Part shown: piece by piece, positions 1-7,155 of the stretch
Numbering within the stretch: position 1 is the stretch's first letter
Layout of the letters: each line of letters opens with the position of its first letter
Assembly (NCBI GenBank): GCA_002428935.1
Contig: DIYG01000054.1
Coordinates: 1 to 14,127 of the forward strand
Length of the DNA: 14,127 nt
Direction of reading: 5' to 3'
From: Halieaceae bacterium UBA6060
Lineage (GTDB): Bacteria > Pseudomonadota > Gammaproteobacteria > Pseudomonadales > Halieaceae
Translations under genes and position numbers: made by a program
The notes under the pieces: generated by a model
Told to the model about the DNA's origin: nothing
Seen by the model: only the letters and a program-made list of their open reading frames with translations
The model's database searches: none

Positions 1-1
1 T

Positions 2-601
2 GATGGAGACTACGAATTACCCGCCGTAGAAGTGCCGTGGTGGGATACCTCAACGGATACCCTTCGCATCGCCCGCCTACCCCCTCGCCGCCTGCGGGTA
101 CTCCCCAACGCCGTGACTTCAACGACGGAAACCTTAAACGCCACGCAAGTTCCCACCCCCGCCACGGCAACGGCTCACGTACCAGGTTTATGGCCCTGGA
201 TTACGGCCTTTTGTGCCTTGGGTTGGTTGCTGACCAGTCTTTGGTGGTGGCGTAGTGCCCGCCGGTCCGAAGCCAAGACTGAGGCCCCCACGGAGCGCAG
301 CTCGCCCAAAGCCTTACTCAATGCCTGTCGGGCGAATGATGCCAAAGGCAGCCGGCGCGAACTCCTCGCCTGGGTCCGGGGCCAGGGCAGCCAGGATGGT
401 CTGGGCCCTTGGCTTCGAGAGCAGCAAAACCCGGCCCTGGAAGCCGCCGTGAGAGAACTTGAAACGGCGCTTTATGGCGGCGAAGCCATGGTTGCCTGGG
501 ATGGTGAAGCACTAGCCACGGCAATTCGCGCCGCAAACACCCAGGCCATGAAAACCGGCGAGGACGCGTCGGCGCTCCCGCCGCTATACCTCAGCCAATG
601 A
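2..601 (+). CDS. BatD-like protein, C-terminal part (5' end outside window)
   Basis: The reading frame is open from the first full codon, so this is the tail of a longer gene. The visible 199 residues begin with an acidic stretch and a VPWWDTSTD segment. A basic LPPRRLRVLP segment follows, then a low-complexity Ala/Thr/Pro linker. Around residues 60-83 is one hydrophobic Trp-rich membrane segment, followed by an Arg/Lys cluster and a soluble, Ala- and Glu-rich helical tail. This arrangement fits the end of BatD/oxygen-tolerance proteins: periplasmic beta domains, one C-terminal membrane helix and a cytoplasmic tail. Bat proteins usually sit in MoxR/VWA operons, whose function is poorly defined. 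The identification rests on the tail only; another single-pass protein with the same topology is possible. The stop codon lies 18 bases inside the convergent pepN gene. Confidence 0.62.
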   Translation, partial: DGDYELPAVEVPWWDTSTDTLRIARLPPRRLRVLPNAVTSTTETLNATQVPTPATATAHVPGLWPWITAFCALGWLLTSLWWWRSARRSEAKTEAPTERSSPKALLNACRANDAKGSRRELLAWVRGQGSQDGLGPWLREQQNPALEAAVRELETALYGGEAMVAWDGEALATAIRAANTQAMKTGEDASALPPLYLSQ

Positions 602-3229
602 CTTGCTGATCACCTCGTAGACATCGCGAGACAAAGCGGGCAAAGCAGCTAGCCGTTCCAGCTCCCCACGCATCGCCGTGCCGCCTTCTGGATAGTTCCG
701 CCACCGGGTCAGGGGTGTGAGCAAGCGCGAGGCGATTTGCGGGTTGCGCTCATTTAGAGCTTCAATCACCTCGCCCAAAATCGCATAGCCCGCTCCATCC
801 TGGCGGTGGAAGCTCACCGCATTGATATTGGCAAAGCTGCCAATGAGGGCGCGAATCTTGTTGGGATTATTGGAATCGTATGCTTCATGGGAGAGCAGCT
901 TTCTCACCCGGGCGATAGCGTCACCCCGGGGGCTTTCCCCCTGGAGCTGAAACCAGTGGTTCAACGCCAAACTCTCCTGGTGAAACCGCTCATAGAAGTC
1001 ATGGAGAACGCCCTCGTAGCGCTGCTCATCAGCAAGGCGAATAAGGCACCGCAGGGCGACGAGACGCTCCGTTAGGTTATCGCTGGTGTGATATACCTCT
1101 TCCACCAGGGAAAGCCCCGCCTCACCGGCCGTCGCCCAATAGTCCAGAGCAATGCTCGCCAGGGAACGGCGACCAATCTGCGAGCCTTCAGCGACATAGG
1201 GCTCTCTTACGCGGTACGCGTCAAACAGGTCCCGCCAGCGATTGCCGAGGGCCTGGGCCAACTGTCCTCGCAGGCCCTCCCGGGCAGCGAAGATAGCGTG
1301 GGGATCCACACCGCCGCTATGACTTGCCAACTCGGCAAGATAGGTCTCCGAGGGAATGCGCAACATGTCCGCGGCAATCGCAGGGTCCGCTGGCGCGTCG
1401 ACAATGGCCTCCACAGCCGCCCGCAGATGGGTATCCAGAGTTTCCCCACCTTCCTGGAGATCGGTCAATGCGCCAACCATGAGCTGTTGCATGGCATCCC
1501 AACGCACAAAGCCGTCGTCGTCGCGGCTGGCCAGGGCCAAGAGCTGTCCCCGCGTGTAGGGATAGTCCACGCGCACGGGGGCGGAGAAGCTCCTTAGCAA
1601 GGCCGGCGTGGGGCGCTCCGGGAGACCCGTGAAGGAAAACTGTTGTTCCGCCTGATCTATGAGTAACACCCGGTGCGTGTTATCGGCGCTCTCGGTCTGC
1701 GGCGGCTCACCCTCAAGGCTAAGGCGCAGGTTCCCCGCATCACCCAGGAGCCCCATCGCCAGGGGAATCACCAGCGGATCTTTTTCTGTCTGCCCCGGTG
1801 TCGGCGGCGTGTGCTGCGTTACCGTCATAGTGTAGGTGCTTGCGTCCTCGTCCCAACGGTCTCGGACCTTGAGCTGCGGCGTACCGGCCTGGGCATACCA
1901 ACGTTTGAAATCCGTCAGATCGTGCCCTGTCGCGTCTTCCATAGCCGCAACAAAATCATCGCAGGTAACGGCCTGACCGTCGTGACGATCGAAATACAAA
2001 TCGCTGCCGGCTCGAAAACCTTCCTCACCGAGAAGGGTATGGAGCATACGGACAACCTCAGCACCCTTTTCGTACACCGTCAGGGTGTAGAAGTTGGAAA
2101 TCTCGATAAAGGAAGCTGGCTGCACGGGATGCGCCATAGGCCCCGCATCTTCGGCAAACTGCAAGGTGCGCATCACCCCCGCATCCTCAACACGTTTCAG
2201 AGCCCGGCTACCCATGTCGGCGGAAAACTCCGCGTCGCGAAACACCGTAAAGCCCTCTTTCAAACTGAGCTGGAACCAATCGCGACAGGTCACCCGGTTC
2301 CCAGACCAGTTGTGAAAATATTCGTGGGCCACGATGGCTTCGACCCGTTGGTAACCGAGGTCCGTCGTCGTTACGGGATCGGCTAACACGCAGGAGGTGT
2401 TAAAGATGTTGAGACTCTTGTTCTCCATAGCACCCATGTTGAAGTCATCAACAGCGACGATATGAAAAACATCCAGATCGTACTCCCGGCCAAAGCGCTC
2501 CTCGTCCCAACGCATGGCCCGCTTCAGGGAATCCATGGCATGGCCGCACTTTGGCAGGTCCTTCTCCTCCACGAGAATAAGCAGACGAACTTCGCGTCCA
2601 CTCATGGTGGTGAAGCTGTCCTCAACCTGGGCCAGGTCACCGGCCACCAGAGCAAATAGATAGCTGGGCTTGGGAAAGGGATCTTCCCATATGCTGCGAT
2701 GACGGCCCTGGTCCAGGACTTCGGTGGCCATGAGGTTGCCATTACAGAGCAACACCGGACAGGCACTCTGGTCCGCATCGATGGTGACCCGGTAGGTTGA
2801 CATCACATCGGGGCGATCGGGGAACCAGGTGATTTTCCGAAACCCTTCGGCCTCGCACTGGGTGCAAAACAAACCGCGAGAACGATAGAGCCCTTCCAAG
2901 GACGTATTGTCCTGGGGCTGGATACGCACTCGTGTCTCCAACACGCCTGATGCGGGCATGTCACGTAAGCGCAGAACCTCCCCATCTCTTGTCTGTCGCT
3001 CATCGCTGAGGGGGGCGCCATCCAAGCTCATGGCCAGGGTTTCCAGGTCCACGCCAAACAGTTCCAGCGGCGCGTCTGGGACGGCACCTTCCCTCCGCTC
3101 AAAATGCAGACGCGCGTCAACGATCGTGCCCTCGTCCCGGAGATCGAAATGCAGCTCGACCCGGGGTACGTGAAAGGCCGGTGGTTCGTAGTCCCGCAGA
3201 TAGATAGTTCTAGGCTGGGCGTCACGCAT
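584..3229 (-). CDS. pepN: Aminopeptidase N (M1 zinc metallopeptidase)
   Basis: This cytoplasmic zinc aminopeptidase removes N-terminal residues from peptides in the last steps of protein turnover. The protein has 881 residues, against about 870 for E. coli PepN. The N-terminal beta domain contains QCEAEGF (Q124), part of the substrate-binding site. The exopeptidase motif GAMEN is at 266-270. The zinc site HEYFH is at 302-306 with the third ligand E325 in LKEGFTVF, and the catalytic Tyr is Y386 in VYEKGAE. The C-terminal half matches the PepN-type helical domain. The ATG start is preceded by GGGAACAATCAAC, an acceptable ribosome-binding site. It is the last gene of a tight run after yeaC and the DUF2797 gene, with an 18-base gap. 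Its 3' end overlaps the convergent BatD-like gene. All catalytic residues are present. Confidence 0.97.
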   Translation of the reverse strand: MRDAQPRTIYLRDYEPPAFHVPRVELHFDLRDEGTIVDARLHFERREGAVPDAPLELFGVDLETLAMSLDGAPLSDERQTRDGEVLRLRDMPASGVLETRVRIQPQDNTSLEGLYRSRGLFCTQCEAEGFRKITWFPDRPDVMSTYRVTIDADQSACPVLLCNGNLMATEVLDQGRHRSIWEDPFPKPSYLFALVAGDLAQVEDSFTTMSGREVRLLILVEEKDLPKCGHAMDSLKRAMRWDEERFGREYDLDVFHIVAVDDFNMGAMENKSLNIFNTSCVLADPVTTTDLGYQRVEAIVAHEYFHNWSGNRVTCRDWFQLSLKEGFTVFRDAEFSADMGSRALKRVEDAGVMRTLQFAEDAGPMAHPVQPASFIEISNFYTLTVYEKGAEVVRMLHTLLGEEGFRAGSDLYFDRHDGQAVTCDDFVAAMEDATGHDLTDFKRWYAQAGTPQLKVRDRWDEDASTYTMTVTQHTPPTPGQTEKDPLVIPLAMGLLGDAGNLRLSLEGEPPQTESADNTHRVLLIDQAEQQFSFTGLPERPTPALLRSFSAPVRVDYPYTRGQLLALASRDDDGFVRWDAMQQLMVGALTDLQEGGETLDTHLRAAVEAIVDAPADPAIAADMLRIPSETYLAELASHSGGVDPHAIFAAREGLRGQLAQALGNRWRDLFDAYRVREPYVAEGSQIGRRSLASIALDYWATAGEAGLSLVEEVYHTSDNLTERLVALRCLIRLADEQRYEGVLHDFYERFHQESLALNHWFQLQGESPRGDAIARVRKLLSHEAYDSNNPNKIRALIGSFANINAVSFHRQDGAGYAILGEVIEALNERNPQIASRLLTPLTRWRNYPEGGTAMRGELERLAALPALSRDVYEVISKSLAEV

Positions 3230-3247
3230 GTTGATTGTTCCCAGGGG

Positions 3248-4072
3248 TTAGGCGGTCACGGAAAAGGCCACGCGATAGCCTGCGTGACGACGAATGTTGA
3301 TCACACCGGAATCCAAGATCAGATACTGGCCTTTGATTCCCTGAAGAATGCCGGAAACCTCGGGCAGCTTATCGAAGGTCATGGACTTTACTTTGCTGGG
3401 ATAAGTCAGCACGGGGTAATCGATTTCCGTAACGGACTGATCCTCCAAAACCGTTATGGCATCAAGTCCTCGCTCCTGCTGCAAGGCACGAATGGCGTCA
3501 GCGCAGATATCCATCAGATGCTGTCGTTCAACAGGCAAATCCCGAGGTTCACTGGCGCCTTTGAGCATCCGCTGCCAAGCCGTCTTATCGGCCACGTGCT
3601 CGGCAAAGGTGGTTTCCACCAGACCCGAATCCAGGCGACTCGCAACGCGAAATATGGGCATTGCCTGGGTCGCTCCCTGGTCGATCCAACGGGTGGGCAC
3701 CTGACTGCCACGGGTGATACCAACCTTCAGACCGGAGGTGTTCGCAAGGTAGACGAAGTGATCGATCATGCAGTGCTCGTCGCCCCAGGCAGGCTCCCGG
3801 CAGGTGCCTTCGTGGTAGTGACACTTCTGCGGGCTGACAATACAGGAGTCACACTGCGCCAGACGCTGAAAACACGGGTAGCAATAGCCCTGGTTGAAGC
3901 TCTTCTTGGTCTTCCGCCCGCAGTGGGTGCAATTGATCAGACCCAGGTAACTTAAGGAGACAGACTTACCGATCACCTCGTTCAGGGGTACGTGTTCATC
4001 GCTAAGGGGCAGCTCGTAGTTGGCCAGACCATCGAGCAGTTTGGTGCGCATTTTGCGCAGGTTACCTTCCAT
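3248..4072 (-). CDS. DUF2797 family cysteine-rich protein
   Basis: The protein has 274 residues and resembles the uncharacterised DUF2797 family; its biochemical role is unknown. After an N-terminal segment of about 45 residues there is a dense Cys/His region: C48, C51, C64, C67, C74, C77, C84, H85, H87, C91, H100 and C101. This probably forms one or more zinc sites. It is followed by HFVYLANTSGLKVGITR (about 105-121), then RWIDQGA (128-134) and a conserved Glu (E153). That layout resembles a GIY-YIG nuclease fold, which I infer from the motif pattern. The C-terminal part, about residues 200-274, is predicted beta-rich (VTEIDYPVLTYPSKVKS and onward). The ATG lies 2 bases after the yeaC stop, and its GGAG ribosome-binding site sits inside yeaC, so translation is probably coupled. 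pepN follows after 18 bases. Confidence 0.85.
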   Translation of the reverse strand: MEGNLRKMRTKLLDGLANYELPLSDEHVPLNEVIGKSVSLSYLGLINCTHCGRKTKKSFNQGYCYPCFQRLAQCDSCIVSPQKCHYHEGTCREPAWGDEHCMIDHFVYLANTSGLKVGITRGSQVPTRWIDQGATQAMPIFRVASRLDSGLVETTFAEHVADKTAWQRMLKGASEPRDLPVERQHLMDICADAIRALQQERGLDAITVLEDQSVTEIDYPVLTYPSKVKSMTFDKLPEVSGILQGIKGQYLILDSGVINIRRHAGYRVAFSVTA

Positions 4073-4074
4073 AG

Positions 4075-4359
4075 CTACTCTCCAGACCGCTCGTGGTCAT
4101 TCTGCTCTTGTACCCAACGGAGGGCCGCCTCTCCCTCGGTAGATGAGCTTTTGTCGGCTTTAGCGCCCTTATCGATAAAGCCAACCCGCTCACTTTCGGG
4201 CTTATGACGAGCATCCCAGGCAATGATCGCCTGCAGGCTGTGGGCCCGCTGCTCCTCCGTGAGAGCCTTGCCGTCGGGCCAGCGGCCCGTTTCAATGCCT
4301 CGGCGCAATCGCTCAACGAGCTCCGGGCTGAGGCGATCAATAAGTGTTTCGTAGTCCAT
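4075..4359 (-). CDS. yeaC: YeaC family protein (DUF1315)
   Basis: This is a small soluble protein of 94 residues belonging to the YeaC/DUF1315 family, for which I know no established function. The conserved start MDYETLIDRLSPELVERLRR is followed by a GRWPDGKALTEEQR segment. Next comes a helix with AIIAWDARHKPESERVGFID, then a charged tail ending in QNDHERSGE. No membrane segment or signal peptide is visible. The ATG has a good GGAGA ribosome-binding site about 5 bases upstream. It is the first gene of the packed yeaC-DUF2797-pepN group. A TATAAT box lies 26-31 bases upstream of the ATG. The constant pairing with a DUF2797 gene suggests a shared role. Confidence 0.88.
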   Translation of the reverse strand: MDYETLIDRLSPELVERLRRGIETGRWPDGKALTEEQRAHSLQAIIAWDARHKPESERVGFIDKGAKADKSSSTEGEAALRWVQEQNDHERSGE

Positions 4360-4384
4360 GGTGTCTCCGACGAATCGGCGGGGG

Positions 4385-4390
4385 ATTATA
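4385..4390 (-). promoter_or_regulatory. Candidate -10 box (TATAAT) upstream of yeaC
   Basis: Read on the minus strand this is a perfect TATAAT. Transcription would begin near 4378 and leave a leader of about 19 bases with the GGAGA site intact. No convincing -35 box lies at 16-18 bases; the expected place is taken by the arm of a hairpin. The box would let yeaC-DUF2797-pepN be transcribed separately from nadK and the rhomboid gene. Confidence 0.42.
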
Positions 4391-4413
4391 CGTGGCTGGG
4401 GGCAAAAGCCACG
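4391..4413 (-). other. Hairpin between rhomboid gene and yeaC
   Basis: Seven-base perfect arms CGTGGCT and AGCCACG enclose a 9-base loop. The hairpin stands 24 bases after the rhomboid stop and directly before the TATAAT box. No T-run follows it on the minus strand, so it is not a standard intrinsic terminator. It could be a pause or processing site or a weak attenuator. Confidence 0.35.
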
Positions 4414-4437
4414 ACGCTCCGAGGCCCAAAGGATGGG

Positions 4438-5283
4438 TCAAACGCTGCGGCGATAAGCGAGCGCAAATACCAGACCAATGAGTGCACCGCTCCCCAAGCC
4501 ACCCACGTGGGCCGCATTGGCAACGGAAAAACCCAATACGTCCACCACGCCCAGCAAACAGATCACCAACCAGCCCACCATGAACAACATGATCGGCGTT
4601 GCCGGTGCGAGTTGTCGCCAGGCGGGATTAACGCGACCCGCGACCCAGGCAAAACCGAGCAGTCCGTAAACAACCCCTGACAAGCCTCCAAACAGTACCG
4701 GTCCTGAGACCTGATGCTGCGCTGTGTTGGACAGTATCGCCGTGACCAAAAACAGCCCGGCCATATTCAAACTACCCAACGTTGCTTCGATGCGCTTACC
4801 GAGCTCCCAGCACCAGAGGCTGTTGAACACGATGTGCATCCAACCGAAGTGTATAAATACGGGAGTGATCAAACGCCAAAGCTGACCGCTGCCATCGCCG
4901 AACGCGGGCCGACCGTTGACCAGGGTAAAGGGTTCGTAACTTAACCAGGACACCCAGGAAACCGGGGCCCCCGCGTAGATCAGCAAAAAGCCAACAGTGC
5001 TTACGCTGATAAGGATCAAAGTGACTGGCACCTGAGCGAACAAGGGTAGTAGCCGCAGTTGCAAAGGCGCTGCGCGGTGATAACGAACCGCCACCTTGAG
5101 GTCTCCACGCTGCCACCGCCGCAACACCTCCTGGGCCTTTGGCAGATCCTCGTTTCGCTGTAATTGCAGGACCTGATCTCCACCATCCTCGACGATGCGA
5201 TGGGGCAGTTGCTGCTGCCACAAAACCGCACTCAGGGGGCGAAGGTCCTCATCGAGCGTACCCCGATAGAGTTCAAAGCTCAT
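4438..5283 (-). CDS. GlpG-like rhomboid intramembrane serine protease
   Basis: This inner-membrane protease cleaves transmembrane helices. From the ATG at 5283 it has 281 residues, close to E. coli GlpG (276). A cytoplasmic domain of about 75 residues (MSFELYRG onward) precedes the membrane core. The first membrane helix is about 84-103. The HFGWMHIVFN segment holds H150 and N154, which shape the oxyanion site in GlpG. The nucleophile is S202 in GGLSGVVYG, and the catalytic His is H259 in AAHVGGLGSG. Numbering nearly matches GlpG (H150, N154, S201, H254). The chosen ATG overlaps the nadK stop as TGATG, pointing to coupled translation. A GTG 24 bases upstream would add eight residues but lies within nadK and gives an unlikely N-terminus. 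The natural substrate is unknown. Confidence 0.93.
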   Translation of the reverse strand: MSFELYRGTLDEDLRPLSAVLWQQQLPHRIVEDGGDQVLQLQRNEDLPKAQEVLRRWQRGDLKVAVRYHRAAPLQLRLLPLFAQVPVTLILISVSTVGFLLIYAGAPVSWVSWLSYEPFTLVNGRPAFGDGSGQLWRLITPVFIHFGWMHIVFNSLWCWELGKRIEATLGSLNMAGLFLVTAILSNTAQHQVSGPVLFGGLSGVVYGLLGFAWVAGRVNPAWRQLAPATPIMLFMVGWLVICLLGVVDVLGFSVANAAHVGGLGSGALIGLVFALAYRRSV

Positions 5284-6164
5284 CAGGTAACCAGAGCCCC
5301 GCTCCACTGCAGCTTGTCCCTACAGCTGGCGTAGAAACTGTAGCCCGGAGGATGGAGCAGGGTTAGGACCGCAGGATTGCGCCGCAACACCACCGAGTCG
5401 CCCGGTCGCGCCGTCATGTTCACCTGACCATCGCAGGTAACCGGGGGATGAATCCGGTTCCGGGCGAGGACATCGATGCGAATCTCACTGTCGCCACGAA
5501 TGACGATCGGTCGGCTAGACAACGCGTGGGGAAACATGGGCAGCACCAGGAGGGCGTCCAAAGCCGGATGCATGATGGGACCACCTCCCGATAGCGAATA
5601 GGCCGTGGAGCCTGTGGGGGTCGAGACAATCAAGCCGTCGGCACGTTGACGGTTCACAAACTCGCCGTCGATATAAAGCTCCATCTCGATCATCTGGGCC
5701 GTGGTTCCTGAGTTAACCACCACGTCATTGAGGGCGTCCCCTTCCGCCACGTTTTCTCCTTCCCGGCGCACACAAACGTCCAGGAGAAATCGCTCCTCGG
5801 TGCTGAACTGACCATCGAGTACTTGCGCAATCTGCTCTTTCAGGGAGTCCGGGCTTATATCCGTAAGGAAGCCCAGGCGCCCTCGGTTGATTCCGAGCAT
5901 GGGTTTCCCAAAGGGAAGTAATGTACGGGCCGCGCTGAGCATGGATCCATCACCACCGAGAACGATGATCAGATCTGCCCCAGCGCCGATGGCCTCGCGG
6001 TCGTGGAGCTCATAGCCTCGAGCCGTGAGGTCTGCATAGCGATCTTCCAGCATGACCTCGGCGCCGGCGCTAGATAGGGTGGCGAGAAGCTCCGCAAGGA
6101 CCGCCTCCAGACCCGCCTGCCGGCTTCGACCGACGACCCCAACACGATTGAATTTCGCTGCCAT
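5283..6164 (-). CDS. nadK: NAD kinase
   Basis: This cytoplasmic enzyme phosphorylates NAD+ to NADP+ using ATP and so sets the NADP pool for biosynthesis and redox defence. From MAAKFNRVGVVGR the protein has 293 residues, typical for gammaproteobacteria. Visible signatures are GGDGS at 70-74 (D72), NRGRLGFLTD at 93-102, ND at 146-147, PTGSTAYSLSGGGPI at 183-197 and CDGQ at 244-247. The frame extends 36 codons upstream, but that segment is unlike family N-termini, so I take the ATG at 6164. Its ribosome-binding site is weak (a GAGAG about 9 bases upstream). It is the first gene of the minus-strand cluster, its stop overlaps the rhomboid start, and the lipoprotein gene diverges from it across about 150 bases. 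Confidence 0.96.
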   Translation of the reverse strand: MAAKFNRVGVVGRSRQAGLEAVLAELLATLSSAGAEVMLEDRYADLTARGYELHDREAIGAGADLIIVLGGDGSMLSAARTLLPFGKPMLGINRGRLGFLTDISPDSLKEQIAQVLDGQFSTEERFLLDVCVRREGENVAEGDALNDVVVNSGTTAQMIEMELYIDGEFVNRQRADGLIVSTPTGSTAYSLSGGGPIMHPALDALLVLPMFPHALSSRPIVIRGDSEIRIDVLARNRIHPPVTCDGQVNMTARPGDSVVLRRNPAVLTLLHPPGYSFYASCRDKLQWSGALVT

Positions 6165-6189
6165 GACCCAGGCTCTCAGCAAAAAGCGG

Positions 6190-6195
6190 AGTATA
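6190..6195 (-). promoter_or_regulatory. Candidate -10 box (TATACT) upstream of nadK
   Basis: Read on the minus strand this is TATACT, five of six matches to the sigma-70 -10 consensus. Transcription from it would start near 6183, about 19 bases before the nadK ATG. No good -35 box is seen; the expected position falls at the edge of the inverted repeat at 6217-6231. Confidence 0.35.
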
Positions 6196-6216
6196 ACCAT
6201 CGGTTGGCGACGCTCC

Positions 6217-6231
6217 CATGGCGAAGCCATG
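6217..6231. repeat. Inverted repeat CATGGC-GAA-GCCATG in divergent intergenic region
   Basis: Perfect six-base arms with a 3-base centre lie between the divergent nadK and lipoprotein genes. The repeat covers where a nadK -35 box would be, so it could be an operator. It could also be a chance palindrome in GC-rich DNA. Confidence 0.3.
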
Positions 6232-6272
6232 ACGGGATCAGGGACTTGCAACGACGCAAAAGGCTGGCACAC

Positions 6273-6290
6273 TTGGCACCACGATTGTTA
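6273..6290 (+). promoter_or_regulatory. Sigma-54-like -24/-12 element upstream of the lipoprotein gene
   Basis: TTGGCACC-ACGA-TTGTTA resembles the sigma-54 consensus YTGGCACG-N4-TTGCW. The -24 GG is at 6275-6276, and ten bases later stands GT where GC is preferred. The predicted transcription start, near 6300, leaves an 18-base leader containing the GGGGGAG ribosome-binding site. A sigma-70 reading of the same bases (TTGGCA, 17-base gap, TTTACT) would start transcription inside that site, which is less plausible. The -12 mismatch keeps confidence low. Confidence 0.3.
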
Positions 6291-6317
6291 GAACATTTAC
6301 TTCGGGGGAGAAAATCC

Positions 6318-7040
6318 ATGGCCTTAGGAAAACAATTCAGAAATCTCGCCACCAGCACGGCCCTTCCCCTGCTGGTACTCCTCGGCTGCTCGTCGGACCC
6401 GACGATACCCTCCGGGGATGACGCCGAGACCATCATGGGCGGAAGTCTGACCAAGGTGGAAAATGCCCGCTCGGACCTCGCCTATGTAGATCCCTATGGG
6501 GACTACGGTCGCTACACGAAGGTGTATATCGCGCCACTGGATGTGGATAACGTGGAAATCATCCAGTCCAACGCATCGACCAGTGCGGTCAATCGCTACA
6601 ACACGGAATGGCAACTGACCGATAGCGATAAACAGAAGCTCCAGGAAGCGTTCCACGAATCCATGAGCAAAGAGCTCGCCGATGGTGACGCCTTTGAAAT
6701 AAGCGAAACCGGTGGCGATGATGTGCTCACGATAGAAGCAATGCTGACGTCTATCGCGCCCTCCGGCCCGAAAGATGATGCGGCGTCACGAACGGCGGGA
6801 CGGACCCGGGTGTACACGGAAGGTGGCGGCGGCATGTCTATCTCGATCATGCTGGCCGACGGGGACAGCGGCGAAGTACTCGCCATCATCAAAGACACCC
6901 GCAACAGCAACAACTCCAACTGGGGTATCAACAACAGCGTGACCAACTTTGCCGAGGTGCGACGAAACTTCAACGCCTGGGGGCGACAGATTCACGACGG
7001 ATTGCTCGGCTTGAAAGCCCGCGCTGAAGCGAATATGTAA
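6318..7040 (+). CDS. DUF3313-like lipoprotein
   Basis: This is a predicted lipid-anchored envelope protein of 240 residues; the family's function is not known to me. Residues 1-23 form a lipoprotein signal peptide ending in the lipobox LLGC, with the lipidated Cys at C24. The residues after it (SSDP) put Ser at +2, which favours outer-membrane sorting under the E. coli Lol rule. The mature part has YTKVYIAPLDVDNVEII (about 66-82), an amphipathic TDSDKQKLQEAFHESMSKEL segment and a DVLTIEAMLTSIAP strand. It ends with a DGDSGEVLAIIKDTRN segment and a helical WGRQIHDGLL tail. That order fits DUF3313 lipoproteins. The ATG has a strong GGGGGAG site 7 bases upstream, so I prefer it to an in-frame start 114 bases earlier that would bury the signal peptide. 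It appears to be a single-gene transcript. Confidence 0.8.
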   Translation: MALGKQFRNLATSTALPLLVLLGCSSDPTIPSGDDAETIMGGSLTKVENARSDLAYVDPYGDYGRYTKVYIAPLDVDNVEIIQSNASTSAVNRYNTEWQLTDSDKQKLQEAFHESMSKELADGDAFEISETGGDDVLTIEAMLTSIAPSGPKDDAASRTAGRTRVYTEGGGGMSISIMLADGDSGEVLAIIKDTRNSNNSNWGINNSVTNFAEVRRNFNAWGRQIHDGLLGLKARAEANM

Positions 7041-7066
7041 ATCAGAAAAGTAGGTGTTGCGAAGAG

Positions 7067-7089
7067 CGGGTCTATCGGGCCCGTTTTTT
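7067..7089 (+). terminator. Intrinsic terminator after the lipoprotein gene
   Basis: The arms CGGGTC and GGCCCG (one T-G pair) enclose a 5-base loop and are followed directly by six T residues. The hairpin starts 26 bases after the lipoprotein stop codon. Confidence 0.8.
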
Positions 7090-7091
7090 GT

Positions 7092-7114
7092 GGTCGTTAC
7101 GACCCAGATTTTTT
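7092..7114 (+). terminator. Second hairpin with T-run, tandem to the first
   Basis: The inverted repeat GGTCGT-T-ACGACC is followed three bases on by a run of six T residues preceded by an A. As RNA it gives a five-base stem with a TTA loop. It lies two bases after the first terminator and probably acts as a backup against reading into lipA antisense. I see no comparable T-run on the minus strand to terminate lipA. Confidence 0.45.
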
Positions 7115-7155
7115 ATAACTTTTAGCTTTTCGGGTGGGTTCCCGTACCACAACCC

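Noticed and set aside
1673..2386. Open frame of 237 codons on the plus strand inside pepN
   Set aside because: It is antisense to the metal-binding half of PepN, has no ribosome-binding site or recognisable domain, and is explained by GC-rich codon bias in the real gene.
3104..3955. Open frame of 283 codons on the plus strand across the pepN start and the DUF2797 gene
   Set aside because: It crosses two genuine minus-strand genes and encodes no recognisable motif; it shadows their codon structure.
5284..5307. GTG start eight codons upstream for the rhomboid protease
   Set aside because: It lies inside nadK with no better ribosome-binding site, and the TGATG overlap gives a family-like N-terminus and length.
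6165..6272. N-terminal extension of NAD kinase to an upstream start
   Set aside because: The added 36 residues do not resemble NAD kinase N-termini and would run through the candidate promoter; the ATG at 6164 gives the normal family length.
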